A DNA stretch of 64,000 nt, from NCBI GenBank assembly GCA_003139095.1, contig PLHW01000071.1, positions 21,553-85,552 of the forward strand. The letters run 5' to 3'. Source of the DNA: Acidobacteriaceae bacterium. GTDB lineage: Bacteria; Acidobacteriota; Terriglobia; Terriglobales; Acidobacteriaceae. The position numbers and the translations under genes are program-made. Each line of letters starts with the position of its first letter. Position 1 is the first letter of the stretch. The notes below the pieces were generated by a model. It ran no database searches and had not been told where the DNA came from. It saw only the letters and a program-made list of their open reading frames with translations. Positions 24,231 through 32,967 of the stretch are shown in pieces.

Positions 24231-24520
24231 AACCGCACCTCCATCCCCACGGCGCCCTGTAACGACTCAATCTGGGCCGCGCCATACAAATCATTTCGTT
24301 GAGTTTTCGGTCCTCTGGCCAATCGGGCTGGCCGTCCTCGGCGGCGAGAAGTCGGGGCGAGCACCAGAGCTAAGTCGGGATCGCCGGCGAATCGAGCGCT
24401 GCAGTCTATACAGTAAACAACCGCGCTTGCCGGCCTGCGCAAGAACAGTCCTCCGCAGCGTTCGCAGTATTTCAGTTCAACCTGCTCGTGCATACTTTCC
24501 ATCGAGTCCATGAAATTCAT
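24227..24520 (-). CDS. Zinc-ribbon protein
   Basis: 97 aa from ATG 24520 (GAGAGG at 5 nt); a GTG at 24526 is also in frame. Two Cys-x2-Cys pairs, YCERCGG and YCIDCSA, 15 residues apart, make a compact zinc ribbon at residues 18-43. The rest is Arg-rich (TSRRRGRPARLARG). Small zinc-ribbon genes in front of sigma-like regulators are consistent with a DNA- or RNA-polymerase-binding role, but this is inferred. Confidence 0.6.
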   Translation of the reverse strand: MNFMDSMESMHEQVELKYCERCGGLFLRRPASAVVYCIDCSARFAGDPDLALVLAPTSRRRGRPARLARGPKTQRNDLYGAAQIESLQGAVGMEVRL

Positions 24521-24550
24521 AATCACCTCTCACTCGAAATAAGTGCGCTG

Positions 24551-24594
24551 AAAATAAAAAAAGCCCTGGTGCCGATTCGCTCGGCCCAGGGCTC
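24551..24594 (-). terminator. Strong rho-independent terminator
   Basis: AGCCCTGG-gccgagcgaatcggc-ACCAGGGCT followed by TTTTTTATTTT on the minus strand, directly after the gene at 24642. Confidence 0.85.
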
Positions 24595-24641
24595 GTTTCT
24601 CTTACGATGACCTGTTTTTGCTATTTACATTTCTGAAGCGC

Positions 24642-24869
24642 TTACTGCAGCCCGGCTCCTACGCCTGAAGGTTTGTGCCGGAAGTACCCTTCTTCATAAC
24701 CAGATTTGAGTACTTGTCCGTTTTGCACAATCACACTCACGCGTCCGGTGAAGTGCAGCCCCCGTAACAACTGTTCGGTAGAGGCCGACAACACCTCCGA
24801 GGATCGAACTTTTCGTCGAAACTCGGCGAAGTTCCTTCCTTCGTCCAAATGCGCATCTGCTTCTATCAT
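24642..24869 (-). CDS. Small protein of unknown function, first gene of the block
   Basis: 75 aa from ATG 24869, chosen because AAAGGA lies 10 nt upstream and the predicted promoter leaves a leader of about 40 nt; ATG 24905 would leave almost no leader. The product (MIEADAHLDEGRNFAEFRRK) has an amphipathic N-terminal half and a C-terminal VSVIVQNGQVLKSGYEEGYF strand pair. No family recognised. It has its own promoter/operator and terminator, so it is regulated on its own, as expected for a prophage control or accessory gene. Confidence 0.55.
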   Translation of the reverse strand: MIEADAHLDEGRNFAEFRRKVRSSEVLSASTEQLLRGLHFTGRVSVIVQNGQVLKSGYEEGYFRHKPSGVGAGLQ

Positions 24870-24917
24870 TGCCGTTAATCCTTTATTGAGTAGTAAGTGG
24901 AGCATATGAATGCCTTC

Positions 24918-24970
24918 ATTCTAAGATTCATTTGTTCTCTAAGTCAACTACTTTCGTTAGTCTACTTTCG
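24918..24970 (-). promoter_or_regulatory. Promoter with doubled 9-bp operator
   Basis: On the minus strand TTGACT (24947-24942), an 18-bp spacer and TAGAAT (24923-24918) fit a sigma-70 promoter. Two direct copies of CGAAAGTAG (24970-24962 and 24956-24948), 14 bp apart, lie just upstream of the -35 box, suggesting a regulator that binds in tandem. Confidence 0.6.
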
Positions 24971-25159
24971 TATCTCCCTCCTTAGTTGGTGCTGACTTGC
25001 CGATTGAATTGGCGGGCAGGTCGGCCATGCTACTCTCCGTCTCACATCCCCGATCCGAGCAAATCTACCGCTCTGGCCAGCTCCGCTGCTGCCAGCCTCT
25101 CAATTTGCGAACTTTGCCTCAAAGCGCTAATCTCATGGAGCGCTATCAAATCGAAGCCT

Positions 25160-27199
25160 ATGAACCGGAACACTTTCGCTCTCCTTATTTGTGGACTGCT
25201 GCTCTCGACCCTATCCGCTCCTGCCCAACACTCTGCCTCCGAGCCCGTCTTAGATGTCTCCGCAATGGATAGGACCGTCGATCCCTGCGTCGATTTCTAC
25301 GCTTATTCCTGCGGCCAGTGGATGAAGCACAATCCCATCCCGCCCGATCAGGCAAGTTGGGGCACCTACGGCAAACTCGAGGACGAGAACCGCGCCCAGC
25401 TGCGCGGCATTCTCGAGGACGCTGCCAAGCCGAACCCCCAGCGGGACTCTGCTGACCAGAAGATTGGCGACTACTACGCCTCCTGCATCGATGAAGGAGC
25501 CATCGAAAAACGTGGTGTCAAGCCCCTTCAGCCCGAACTCGATCGCATCGCGGCCCTCAAGTCCAAGCAGGATTTCGCGGAATATATCTCCACCACCCAG
25601 TACCCCCCCGCGCTCTATGGCGGCGGTCCGCTGTTCGCTTTCCGCTCCAATCAGGATTTCAAAGATTCCGCGCAGGTACTCGCCGAAGTCGATCAAGGCG
25701 GCCTCGGACTGCCGGATCGTGATTATTACCTGAAAGACGATGCAAAATCGCAGGAACTGCGCAAAGCCTATCTTGCTCACGTCGCGAAGATGTTCGAGTT
25801 AACCGGCGACTCTTCCGCCGACGCGGCCAATGAGGCTGCCACCGTTATGCGTATTGAGACCGCGCTCGCCACCGGCCAGATGACCCGCGTCGAACGCCGT
25901 GATCCGCCCAAGCTCTACCACAAGATGAGCGCCGATGATCTACAAAAGCTCGCCCCAACATTTCAATGGCCTGTCTATTTCACCAAGACCGGCGTCGGCG
26001 GCCTCGCATCGCTCAACGTTGTCACGCCCGATTATCTTCACACCCTGAACGCTGAAATCGACAACGAGAGCCTGGCCGACTGGAAGGTCTACTTTCGCTG
26101 GCACGCGATTCATGAAGCCGCCAACGACCTTTCCTCCGCCTTCGTGAAGGAGACCTTCAGCTTCTACGGCAAAACCCTTCGCGGCCGCCAAGAACTTCCG
26201 CCGCGCTGGAAGCGCTGCACCAATGATGTCGATGACGACCTCGGCGAAGCTCTCGGCCAGGCCTACGTCGCCAAATATTTCAGCCCGGAATCCAAGCAGG
26301 CCGCGCTGAAAATGGTCCGCGAAGTCGAATCCGCCATGCAGAGCGAGATCCAGTCCCTTCCCTGGATGGGCGCTGCCACCAAAGAGCAGGCGCAAGTCAA
26401 ACTGCATTCCATCGCGAACAAAATCGGCTATCCCGACAAATGGCGCGATTACAGCGCCCTCCAGATCGTGCGTGGCGATCACATCGGTAATTCGCAGCGC
26501 GCCTCCTGGTTCGAATTCCATCGCTGGATCGCAAAAATCGGCAAGCCCGTTGATCGCGATGAATGGGGCATGACTCCCCCCACCATCAACGCCTATTACG
26601 ATCCGCAGAAGAACGACATCAACTTCCCCGCCGGAATCCTTCAACCGCCTCTCTTCAGCGCGTTGTCCGACGCCGCCCCCAACTTCGGAGACACGGGCGC
26701 CACCATGGGCCACGAACTCACTCATGCCTTCGACGATGAGGGCAGCCAGTTTGACGCCCAGGGCAACTTGCGCAATTGGTGGACCGATGCCGACCGGAAA
26801 GAGTTCGAAAAGCGCGCGCAGTGCGTCGTTGACCAGTACTCCGGTTACACCATCATTGACGACATCAAGATCAACGGCAAACTTACCAACGGAGAAGATC
26901 TCGCCGATCTTGGCGGAACTTTGCTCGCCTATCTCGCGTGGAAATACGATACTGCTGGGCAGAAGCTCGAGCCCATCGACGGCCTAACCCCGGAGCAGCG
27001 CTTTTTTGTGTCCTACGGCCAGAGTTGGTGCACGAATGAGCGCGATGAAAACAAACGCCTCCGCGCCACCGTCGACCCGCACTCGCCGGAAAAATATCGC
27101 ACCAACGGCATCGTCTCCAACATGCCCGAATTCCGCGATGCCTTTCACTGCAAGCCCGGACAACCCATGGTCCGTGAAAATAGTTGCCGCGTCTGGTAA
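25160..27199 (+). CDS. pepO: M13 family (PepO/neprilysin) zinc metallopeptidase
   Basis: 679 aa from ATG 25160, which gives a signal peptide (MNRNTFALLICGLLLSTLSA); the frame is open to 24986 but that part does not look coding. It starts with the M13 N-domain (VDPCVDFYAYSCGQWM), has the zinc motif in TMGHELTHAFDDEG (about 518), the third ligand in NGEDLADLGG (about 580) and ends with the family's terminal Cys-Arg-Val-Trp. Length is typical for the family. It would degrade peptides outside the cytoplasmic membrane. First gene after the prophage block, transcribed away from it; the gap 24970-25159 shows no tRNA or attachment site that I can recognise. Confidence 0.93.
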   Translation: MNRNTFALLICGLLLSTLSAPAQHSASEPVLDVSAMDRTVDPCVDFYAYSCGQWMKHNPIPPDQASWGTYGKLEDENRAQLRGILEDAAKPNPQRDSADQKIGDYYASCIDEGAIEKRGVKPLQPELDRIAALKSKQDFAEYISTTQYPPALYGGGPLFAFRSNQDFKDSAQVLAEVDQGGLGLPDRDYYLKDDAKSQELRKAYLAHVAKMFELTGDSSADAANEAATVMRIETALATGQMTRVERRDPPKLYHKMSADDLQKLAPTFQWPVYFTKTGVGGLASLNVVTPDYLHTLNAEIDNESLADWKVYFRWHAIHEAANDLSSAFVKETFSFYGKTLRGRQELPPRWKRCTNDVDDDLGEALGQAYVAKYFSPESKQAALKMVREVESAMQSEIQSLPWMGAATKEQAQVKLHSIANKIGYPDKWRDYSALQIVRGDHIGNSQRASWFEFHRWIAKIGKPVDRDEWGMTPPTINAYYDPQKNDINFPAGILQPPLFSALSDAAPNFGDTGATMGHELTHAFDDEGSQFDAQGNLRNWWTDADRKEFEKRAQCVVDQYSGYTIIDDIKINGKLTNGEDLADLGGTLLAYLAWKYDTAGQKLEPIDGLTPEQRFFVSYGQSWCTNERDENKRLRATVDPHSPEKYRTNGIVSNMPEFRDAFHCKPGQPMVRENSCRVW

Positions 27200-27300
27200 C
27201 CAAGAAAGTGTGGACTGATTTCGGAAAGCGTGGACGCGGGCGACCCACCCCCGTTCTGTGGAGCCGTTCGATGTAAGCGTGACAGGAGAACGCCAGCCCT

Positions 27301-27960
27301 TTACCCGCGCTCAAACGCGTGTTTCTCCTCCAGCGCCTTCACAGCCTCCGCCATCTCGCGCTCAAACCGCTCCCCCTGATCCATCAGCGCAGGCAACGCC
27401 GTCGCATATCGCCGCGCCATCGCAAATAGGCCCTGTTTGGCCAGCCCCGCTCCAATCTCAACAAACTGTTCTGTACTCGTTTGTACGTACAGTGCTTCCG
27501 TCGTATCGCCCAGCCAAACGTCGCCTCCCACCAGTCGCGTCTGCCAGTACACCTTGCGCTCAATCAACCGGCCAATCTCCTCATCCGTGGCCTTGCCGAA
27601 AACCCACTGCTTGCGCCGGAAGTCATAATGCCGGCTCGAAAACGGCAGCGGCACCAGTTTCGCCGACTTGTGAAACTCAATCTGTTTCTTGTCGATGTCT
27701 TTCCGCAACGCATTGATGATCGGCGCCTCAACATCCTTCCGCTCCAGCGAAAGGAGCGCCTCCCGCAGCGTCGCCGAAAGATTCACCGCCACCAGCGCGT
27801 GCAGGCTCGCGGTATTCTCGAGCGCAATCTCCGCGTGCAACACCTCAAAATCCGCCCCCGAGGTCGCGTGGCGGAAAGGCCAATCGAACTTGAAGCTCAC
27901 CGGCAGCCCAGTTCGCGTCACATAAATCGTCTTCGCTGCTACGCCCTGTGTCGTACTCAT
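27301..27960 (-). CDS. Conserved protein of unknown function
   Basis: 219 aa from ATG 27960. The chain has a beta-rich N-terminal half (TIYVTRTGLPVSFKFDWPF; EIALENTASLHALVAVNLSA) and a helical, charged C-terminal half ending in a KALEEKHAF coiled segment. No signal peptide, membrane segment or catalytic motif seen. Soluble and cytoplasmic by composition. Neighbours face different ways and give no functional hint. Confidence 0.6.
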   Translation of the reverse strand: MSTTQGVAAKTIYVTRTGLPVSFKFDWPFRHATSGADFEVLHAEIALENTASLHALVAVNLSATLREALLSLERKDVEAPIINALRKDIDKKQIEFHKSAKLVPLPFSSRHYDFRRKQWVFGKATDEEIGRLIERKVYWQTRLVGGDVWLGDTTEALYVQTSTEQFVEIGAGLAKQGLFAMARRYATALPALMDQGERFEREMAEAVKALEEKHAFERG

Positions 27961-28084
27961 AGTCGATGATTGATGTTTCTCACGTTTCTTGTTTACGTAG
28001 CGTAGAGACGGGGCCCGCCCGTCTCAGATATCCAGCGCTCATCGAGACGAGCGTCCAAACCACCCGCACTGAGTTTAGGCCACT

Positions 28085-29272
28085 TCACCTCAACCGCCAT
28101 AGCTGCACGAAATTCCACACGCCCGAAGCCACTAGCAATCCCCCAATCCCAGCCGTCACAAACACGCGGCCCTTCGTCTCCAGCAAATCCGCAAACACCC
28201 CGCCGGCGAACACAAAAAGAAAAACCGTCATCGCCAACTCAAATCCTTGCGCCGGCAAGTCCGGCGACGCCACCGCCAGCGCAAACAACATCGCCCCCAC
28301 AAACAGCGGCGCACTATTTCCAAAGTACCGCGCCCGGCGCCACGTGCAATACGCGATCAATGCCACCGGCAGCGCCAGCATAAACGCCGGGCAATTCGCA
28401 GCCATCATTTTCCACGTGTGAGAGTACGACGTTATCATCGCGAATGCGTGCGGCTCAATATCCGTCCAGCGCGCCCGCAGCAGCGCCTGCCCAAACAGCC
28501 TCGGCTGAAAAAAGTAAAACGCGAACACATACACCGCTCCTACCCCAACCGCCGCGCCCCAAATCGCAATTACCGCTCGCGGGCGCACCGGCGCCACCCA
28601 GAACATCAGCAGCAGCGCGGCCAATGCCACCACCGCCAGTGAAACCTGCGTTCCCACCGCCAGCGCCACCGACAAACCCAGCAGAAAAATTCGCCGCCAG
28701 TTCCACAGCACCACTTCGCGCGGCGCGTACAGCGTGTGCGCGGCTGCAATCGCCGTGAAAATTGTCCCAAACGCGCCCCATGTCCCGCCCAGTTCGCCAA
28801 AGCTCTTTGTCCCCGCCGCCGCCAAAATCATTCCCGGCGAAAAACAATAAAGCGTCAGCGCAATGTACCCGCCCGCATCTCCATACAGCCGTCGCGACAC
28901 ATACCACAGCGACGCACCCAGCATGAAACCAAAAAACAAATATGGCGTCGCGCCCCAAATCTGCCCCAGCGGCGAATTCGTTGCCAGCACATCCGGTTGC
29001 ACCAGCGCCGGTGCCGCCGCCACCAGGTAATAAAACGGCGTCCGATCCACATCGTACCCATCGCGCACCCGCAGATGCCCGGCCCGCCCCGCAGATGGCA
29101 TGCCCGTCGCGGCTTCTGCGTGCAGTGCCTCCGGCGTCGCCGCGATCGCCTTGCCTTTCCACTGCTCCAGTCCGTCGTAAATGCAAAGCGCGTGGTCGGA
29201 ATCCGGCAGAAACCCATGCACCGTCTGCGCGCGAATCAGCCACGCGCACTGCGCCAGATACACCAGCAGCAA
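28085..29272 (-). CDS. Polytopic membrane protein, glycosyltransferase-39-like
   Basis: 395 aa from a TTG at 29272. Protein-like sequence continues upstream in frame (LSFLRRILDPDAIG...) to about 29350 without an ATG, so the N-terminus is probably longer by up to 26 residues with an unusual start. There are about ten hydrophobic helices, with an extracytoplasmic loop near residues 25-80 containing DSDHALCIYDGLEQW and DVDRTPFYYLVAAAP. The first loop with acidic residues after TM1 resembles PMT/GT-C lipid-sugar transferases, but no diagnostic motif is certain. Divergent from the CPBP protease gene with almost no spacer. Confidence 0.55.
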   Translation of the reverse strand: MLLVYLAQCAWLIRAQTVHGFLPDSDHALCIYDGLEQWKGKAIAATPEALHAEAATGMPSAGRAGHLRVRDGYDVDRTPFYYLVAAAPALVQPDVLATNSPLGQIWGATPYLFFGFMLGASLWYVSRRLYGDAGGYIALTLYCFSPGMILAAAGTKSFGELGGTWGAFGTIFTAIAAAHTLYAPREVVLWNWRRIFLLGLSVALAVGTQVSLAVVALAALLLMFWVAPVRPRAVIAIWGAAVGVGAVYVFAFYFFQPRLFGQALLRARWTDIEPHAFAMITSYSHTWKMMAANCPAFMLALPVALIAYCTWRRARYFGNSAPLFVGAMLFALAVASPDLPAQGFELAMTVFLFVFAGGVFADLLETKGRVFVTAGIGGLLVASGVWNFVQLWRLR

Positions 29273-29353
29273 CGCGCCCGCAATGTATTGCGGCCTGCCG
29301 ATCGCATCGGGATCGAGAATTCGCCGTAGGAAGCTCAGACCGAGTGTTTTACC

Positions 29354-30451
29354 ATGTCAGGGACAAGGATGGATACCAATCTCATCCCGCCCGATGCGCA
29401 ATCAGACCCGCACACCGATTTGCGGTTTGATGCCCAAGCCGATTTGCAGGCCGGTTCGCAGGTCGATTTGCCGGTCGATGCGTCGCAAAATTCGCCTCTT
29501 AATTCGGCGGCGCCCGCGCACGGTTCGCCGCCTCAGCCACTTCCCGAACCCTCCCCTCGCTTCAAACATCTCTCACGCGAGTCCGCGCTCTCCCCGCTCA
29601 CCGAAATTTTCCTCGGCCCCGATGGCCTCTACCCCGGCGCGCGCTGGCTGATCTACCTCGCTCTGGCGTGGCTCCTCCTCGGCCTATTCACTTCCCTTAC
29701 CAATAGCCTCCGTCCCGAGCCCGTCCCCGTCTGGTGGACAATGGTCTCCGAACTCCGCATGATGCTCGCCGTCGTCTTGCCCGGCTTCGCTATGGCCCGC
29801 TTCGAAGGCCGTCCCTTCGGCAGTTTCGGCCTTCCCGCCAAACGCGCCTTTCGTCGTAACTTCTGGGTGGGAGCCCTCTGGGGTTTCGTCTCCCTCTCCG
29901 CGCTCATGCTCGCTCTCGCTGCCCTCCGAGCCTTCTCCGTCGCTTCTCTCAGACTGCACGGCGCGCGCATCGTCAAGTTTGGCTTCTACTACGCCGTCTT
30001 CTTTCTCATCGCTTCCATTTTTGAAGACTTCCTCACGCGTGGCTATTCGCAATGGGTCCTCGCCCGGGGAATGCATTTCTGGCCTGCCGCCACGCTCCTC
30101 TCGCTTCTTTTCGGAGCCATGCATCTCGTCAATCCCGGCGAAGCAAAAGTCGGCATCGCCGCCGTCGTCTGCATCGGCTTCTTTTTCTGCCTCACCCTCC
30201 GCCGCACCGGCAATCTCTGGTGGGCCGTCGGCTTCCACATGTCGTGGGATTGGAGCGAGAGTTTTCTCTACTCGGTCCCTGACAGCGGAGGCGTCGCTCC
30301 CGGCCATCTCCTCAAATCCTCGCTCCACGGCCCCGATTGGCTTACCGGCGGCTCCGTCGGTCCCGAAGGCAGTTGCCTCCTTTTCCTCCTCATCGCCGTT
30401 CTCTGGATTCTCTTCAGCCTCGCCTACCCAAACATCCAGCCCGGCGAGTAG
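29354..30451 (+). CDS. CPBP family intramembrane metalloprotease
   Basis: 365 aa (ATG 29369 is an alternative start with AGGGA upstream). The first 85 residues are hydrophilic with a 'cgatttgc' DNA repeat that encodes Ala/Val-Asp-Leu units. About eight membrane helices follow. CPBP signatures are ASIFEDFLTRGY (the EExxxR position, here Glu-Asp), LFGAMHLVNPGE and GFHMSWDW with the metal-binding His residues. Such enzymes cleave within membranes or modify lipid anchors; the substrate is unknown. The second Glu of the usual pair is Asp here. Confidence 0.75.
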   Translation: MSGTRMDTNLIPPDAQSDPHTDLRFDAQADLQAGSQVDLPVDASQNSPLNSAAPAHGSPPQPLPEPSPRFKHLSRESALSPLTEIFLGPDGLYPGARWLIYLALAWLLLGLFTSLTNSLRPEPVPVWWTMVSELRMMLAVVLPGFAMARFEGRPFGSFGLPAKRAFRRNFWVGALWGFVSLSALMLALAALRAFSVASLRLHGARIVKFGFYYAVFFLIASIFEDFLTRGYSQWVLARGMHFWPAATLLSLLFGAMHLVNPGEAKVGIAAVVCIGFFFCLTLRRTGNLWWAVGFHMSWDWSESFLYSVPDSGGVAPGHLLKSSLHGPDWLTGGSVGPEGSCLLFLLIAVLWILFSLAYPNIQPGE

Positions 30452-30522
30452 TTCCCAGTAATAGCACCATCAAATTCCGCCCCCCGCAGCGCTTCTACCC
30501 GCAATCTCTTCACATCTCGCGC

Positions 30523-30561
30523 AAATAAAATGGGCCGGACTCTTGCCCGGCCCCCAAAATA
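30523..30561 (-). terminator. Terminator between convergent genes
   Basis: GGGCCGGGCAAGAGTCCGGCCC followed by ATTTTATTT on the minus strand, ending the phosphoesterase transcript; the stem could also slow plus-strand transcription of the CPBP gene. Confidence 0.75.
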
Positions 30562-30575
30562 ACATCTGCAACTGT

Positions 30576-31829
30576 CTATGGCTCTCCAAACAAATCCGTC
30601 ATTGCCGCCGTGCTCGCATCGCAGGCATGGTTCAGGCAAGGCAGCTTGAATCCGCCTTCGATAGTCTTCAGCAACGAGAAGTGAGTGTAGAACACGTTGC
30701 TCTGCAGGTTGTGAAACCCATAGTTCGTGTCCACGATCGCCGCCACCTGATTGATCGTCGGAGCGATGCTGTAGTCATCCTCGTCCCAGATCGTGACGAT
30801 CGCATTGCGGCCCTTCGACCACGCCGGCGACGCATGGATCGCCGTCACAATCCTCTGCAACGCCTGGTCGCCCAGCGCCATCAATGCCGGATTCAGTCCA
30901 TTCTGCGTGCCGTTGTCATTCGGATCGTACTGGCAGAAGATCGTCCCATTCCCGCGTCCGTGCTGGTCGTTGCATTGGTTGGGCACGACGAAAGAGTAGT
31001 TTGGCGCTTTGCCCGAGGCCAGGTCGGCATAAAGACCGCCCGGTCCGTCAAACGGAACCGTGTTGGCCAGACTGTTTCCCGGGGTCGCGCCCTGTTGCGT
31101 CGATTGAAAATAAGCGAACGGATTGTGCTTCACCGCATAAAGCTGCACGATCTCGCCCGAGTTGAACGTCGGCGGCTGCTGCACCCACAGCGAGTTGAAC
31201 AGCGTGAAGTCCGTCAGGTTCGTAAAGTTGCCGTCGCTGTAATTGACGTTGTCTGGGCCCCCGAGCGGCAGGCTCTCCTGATAAGTCTTCCACGTCTTTC
31301 CCGCTGCCACCAGTTGGTCCGCAATGCTGATCCCCAGAATGTTCGGATCCGCCGCATACGACTTCGTTCCGTCAATGTTGATGACCGGATACCCCGGGTC
31401 CTCGTTGGTGTAGTCGATAGCCGGCGTAGCCGCGTCAATTCCGCTCCCCGAGATCGGGCAAATCGGCGTCGAGGTCGCTTCCCAATTCGTTATGCCCGTC
31501 GCCAGGTTCGGCGAGCACGACGCGTCGTGCCAGTCGGGCGAGTTGTCATCGAGGATTCCGAAGTTCGATCCCGCGTTCGTCTCCAGATAGTTCGTCAAGC
31601 TCGGATGCGCCACGGCGAAATAGTTCGTCCCGAGGTTTGCCGCCGCGGCATACTGCGTCGTGAACGGCGCGGCCGGGTTGTTGAGCACTTGGACAAAACC
31701 ATGATTCTCCATCATGATGACCCAGACGTGATTGAGCGCCGGAACGCCCTTCGGCACCGGGCCTTGCTGGGCAAACGCGGCGCTGGCGGCAAGGGCCAAC
31801 ACGCCCACAAGCAACACTGTTCTCTTCAT
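30576..31829 (-). CDS. Secreted phosphoesterase (phospholipase C / acid phosphatase family)
   Basis: 417 aa from ATG 31829 (AGGAG at 9 nt). A signal peptide (MKRTVLLVGVLALAASAAFA) precedes the phosphoesterase-family core: NHVWVIMMENHGF gives the metal-binding Glu-Asn pair, AVAHPSLTNYLETNAGSNFG the conserved His-Pro-Ser-x2-Asn-Tyr, and IVTIWDEDDYS the late Asp-Glu-Asp motif. It would hydrolyse phosphate monoesters or phospholipid head groups outside the cell. Single-gene unit with its own terminator. Confidence 0.85.
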   Translation of the reverse strand: MKRTVLLVGVLALAASAAFAQQGPVPKGVPALNHVWVIMMENHGFVQVLNNPAAPFTTQYAAAANLGTNYFAVAHPSLTNYLETNAGSNFGILDDNSPDWHDASCSPNLATGITNWEATSTPICPISGSGIDAATPAIDYTNEDPGYPVINIDGTKSYAADPNILGISIADQLVAAGKTWKTYQESLPLGGPDNVNYSDGNFTNLTDFTLFNSLWVQQPPTFNSGEIVQLYAVKHNPFAYFQSTQQGATPGNSLANTVPFDGPGGLYADLASGKAPNYSFVVPNQCNDQHGRGNGTIFCQYDPNDNGTQNGLNPALMALGDQALQRIVTAIHASPAWSKGRNAIVTIWDEDDYSIAPTINQVAAIVDTNYGFHNLQSNVFYTHFSLLKTIEGGFKLPCLNHACDASTAAMTDLFGEP

Positions 31830-32262
31830 CGAAGCGATCTCCTGAAAGTTTTTGGATTTTTGTTTGAGAGTCGCCGCAACCCGCAGCGACAAATGTTACC
31901 CAGCCTAACAAGCGTTTGTTACCGCGAGGTGAAGGGAAGATTAAGCTCCTGTGAATGAAGCCGCTGCCCGGCATGAAATTCGGGACAACTCGGCTTCGCG
32001 CGCAGAGGCAAATTAGAAATGGTCGGCACGACGAGATTTGAACTCGCGACCCCACACGTCAGGTTTTGCCGTTCGAGGAGTCCCCACTAAGTCAAATGAC
32101 GCCGCGTCCCCGCGCCGACCGTCCTGCCCAACGCCGAGCGCCTTCCGGTCGATGCTTGCCGCAAATAGAGGTGTTTAACGGCGGTTGTGATGCCCTCCGT
32201 CGTGCTGCCGGGAGGCAGTCGCCTCCTTAAAACTGATAGGTGTGACAGCGATGTTTCGCCAA
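31830..32262. other. Intergenic stretch holding the tRNA remnant
   Basis: 433 bp without a protein gene. Apart from the tRNA-like element at 32020-32117, I see no clear hairpin or repeat. Confidence 0.5.
32020..32117 (-). pseudogene. Degenerate tRNA (tRNA-Pro-like 3' half)
   Basis: 98 nt on the minus strand. Acceptor arms CGGCGCG/CGTGCCG pair, discriminator A and an encoded CCA follow, and the T arm (GCGAG-TTCAAAT-CTCGT) is perfect. The 33 nt at 32021-32053 differ from the 3' end of tRNA-Pro(GGG) at 33925-33957 at only two positions, and one change in the acceptor is compensated on the other strand. No normal D or anticodon arm can be drawn in the middle, so it is probably nonfunctional or an attachment-site remnant. 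Confidence 0.55.
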
Positions 32263-32967
32263 CTACCGCAGCTCAAGCCCCAGGCGGGGCGAGTCGGCAA
32301 CTATCAGATACTCAGCCTCTTTTCCAGACTGGATCCGGCGGTATTTTGTGAACGCCAACTCGATCATTTGCAGAGTTTGGCTCTCCATTTCTGGATCAGT
32401 TCTGTCGTTGTACTTCAGTAGCCGCATAACGCATCCGTAGAAAAAGACTATTGCCTCCCCCAATGGGCCCCTGGGGACTGAGAGCAGCCCTCCCAGCTTT
32501 GGAGGAAAGTAGCCGACGAAAAAGATGCCGTCGCGACGAAGCACTCGGCAGATTTCGTGCAAAACCACCTCAGGAACAGGAAAGTGTCGCCACGCGCCCA
32601 TGCACGTAACCACGTCGAAAGAGGCGGAGCCGAATGGCAGTGTCGCCGCATCAGCCTGGATGACTCGAATGCTGTTCGTAGCTTGCTTTAGTCGACGGAG
32701 GGATTGAAAGGAAAAATCCACGCCCGTGACGCAGAAACCTCGCTCTTCCAACCGACGGCTGAGAGCTCCAGTCCCGCAAGCGATGTCGAGGACCTTGATT
32801 CCATGCGGAAACTCTTCACCCATGACAGCTACCATGGTCCGAATGTGTGACAAGTGATCTGTGAACAACAACTCATAGAAAGGAGAAATCCGGTCATAGA
32901 AAACGCGTGTGGAGCGCGAGGTCGCTGCAATGCCACCCAACTTAAGCAACAGGCGCATGTTAAGCAT
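32263..32967 (-). CDS. SAM-dependent methyltransferase (UbiE/MenG-like)
   Basis: 234 aa. Class I methyltransferase motif I is VLDIACGTGALSRRL (about 57-71), post-I acidic residue in VTGVDFSFQSL, and motif II region DVVTCMGAWRHFPVP. The N-terminal STRVFYDRISPFYELLF matches the UbiE-type start. Substrate unknown. It overlaps the previous gene by 8 bp. Codon use is visibly less GC-biased (many A/T third positions) than that of neighbours, a sign of transfer. Confidence 0.8.
   Translation of the reverse strand: MLNMRLLLKLGGIAATSRSTRVFYDRISPFYELLFTDHLSHIRTMVAVMGEEFPHGIKVLDIACGTGALSRRLEERGFCVTGVDFSFQSLRRLKQATNSIRVIQADAATLPFGSASFDVVTCMGAWRHFPVPEVVLHEICRVLRRDGIFFVGYFPPKLGGLLSVPRGPLGEAIVFFYGCVMRLLKYNDRTDPEMESQTLQMIELAFTKYRRIQSGKEAEYLIVADSPRLGLELR

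Noticed and set aside
24971..25159. Prophage attachment site or tRNA next to the block's right end
   Set aside because: No tRNA fold and no second copy of a core sequence can be found in the window.
30543..31958. 471-codon open frame on the plus strand
   Set aside because: Opposite the secreted phosphoesterase, with Arg/Val-rich low-complexity translation and no ribosome binding site.
32020..32117. tRNA-Sec, suggested by selD in the window and a length of 98 nt
   Set aside because: There is no UCA anticodon loop, no 8-bp acceptor with a proper discriminator, and the 3' half matches tRNA-Pro.
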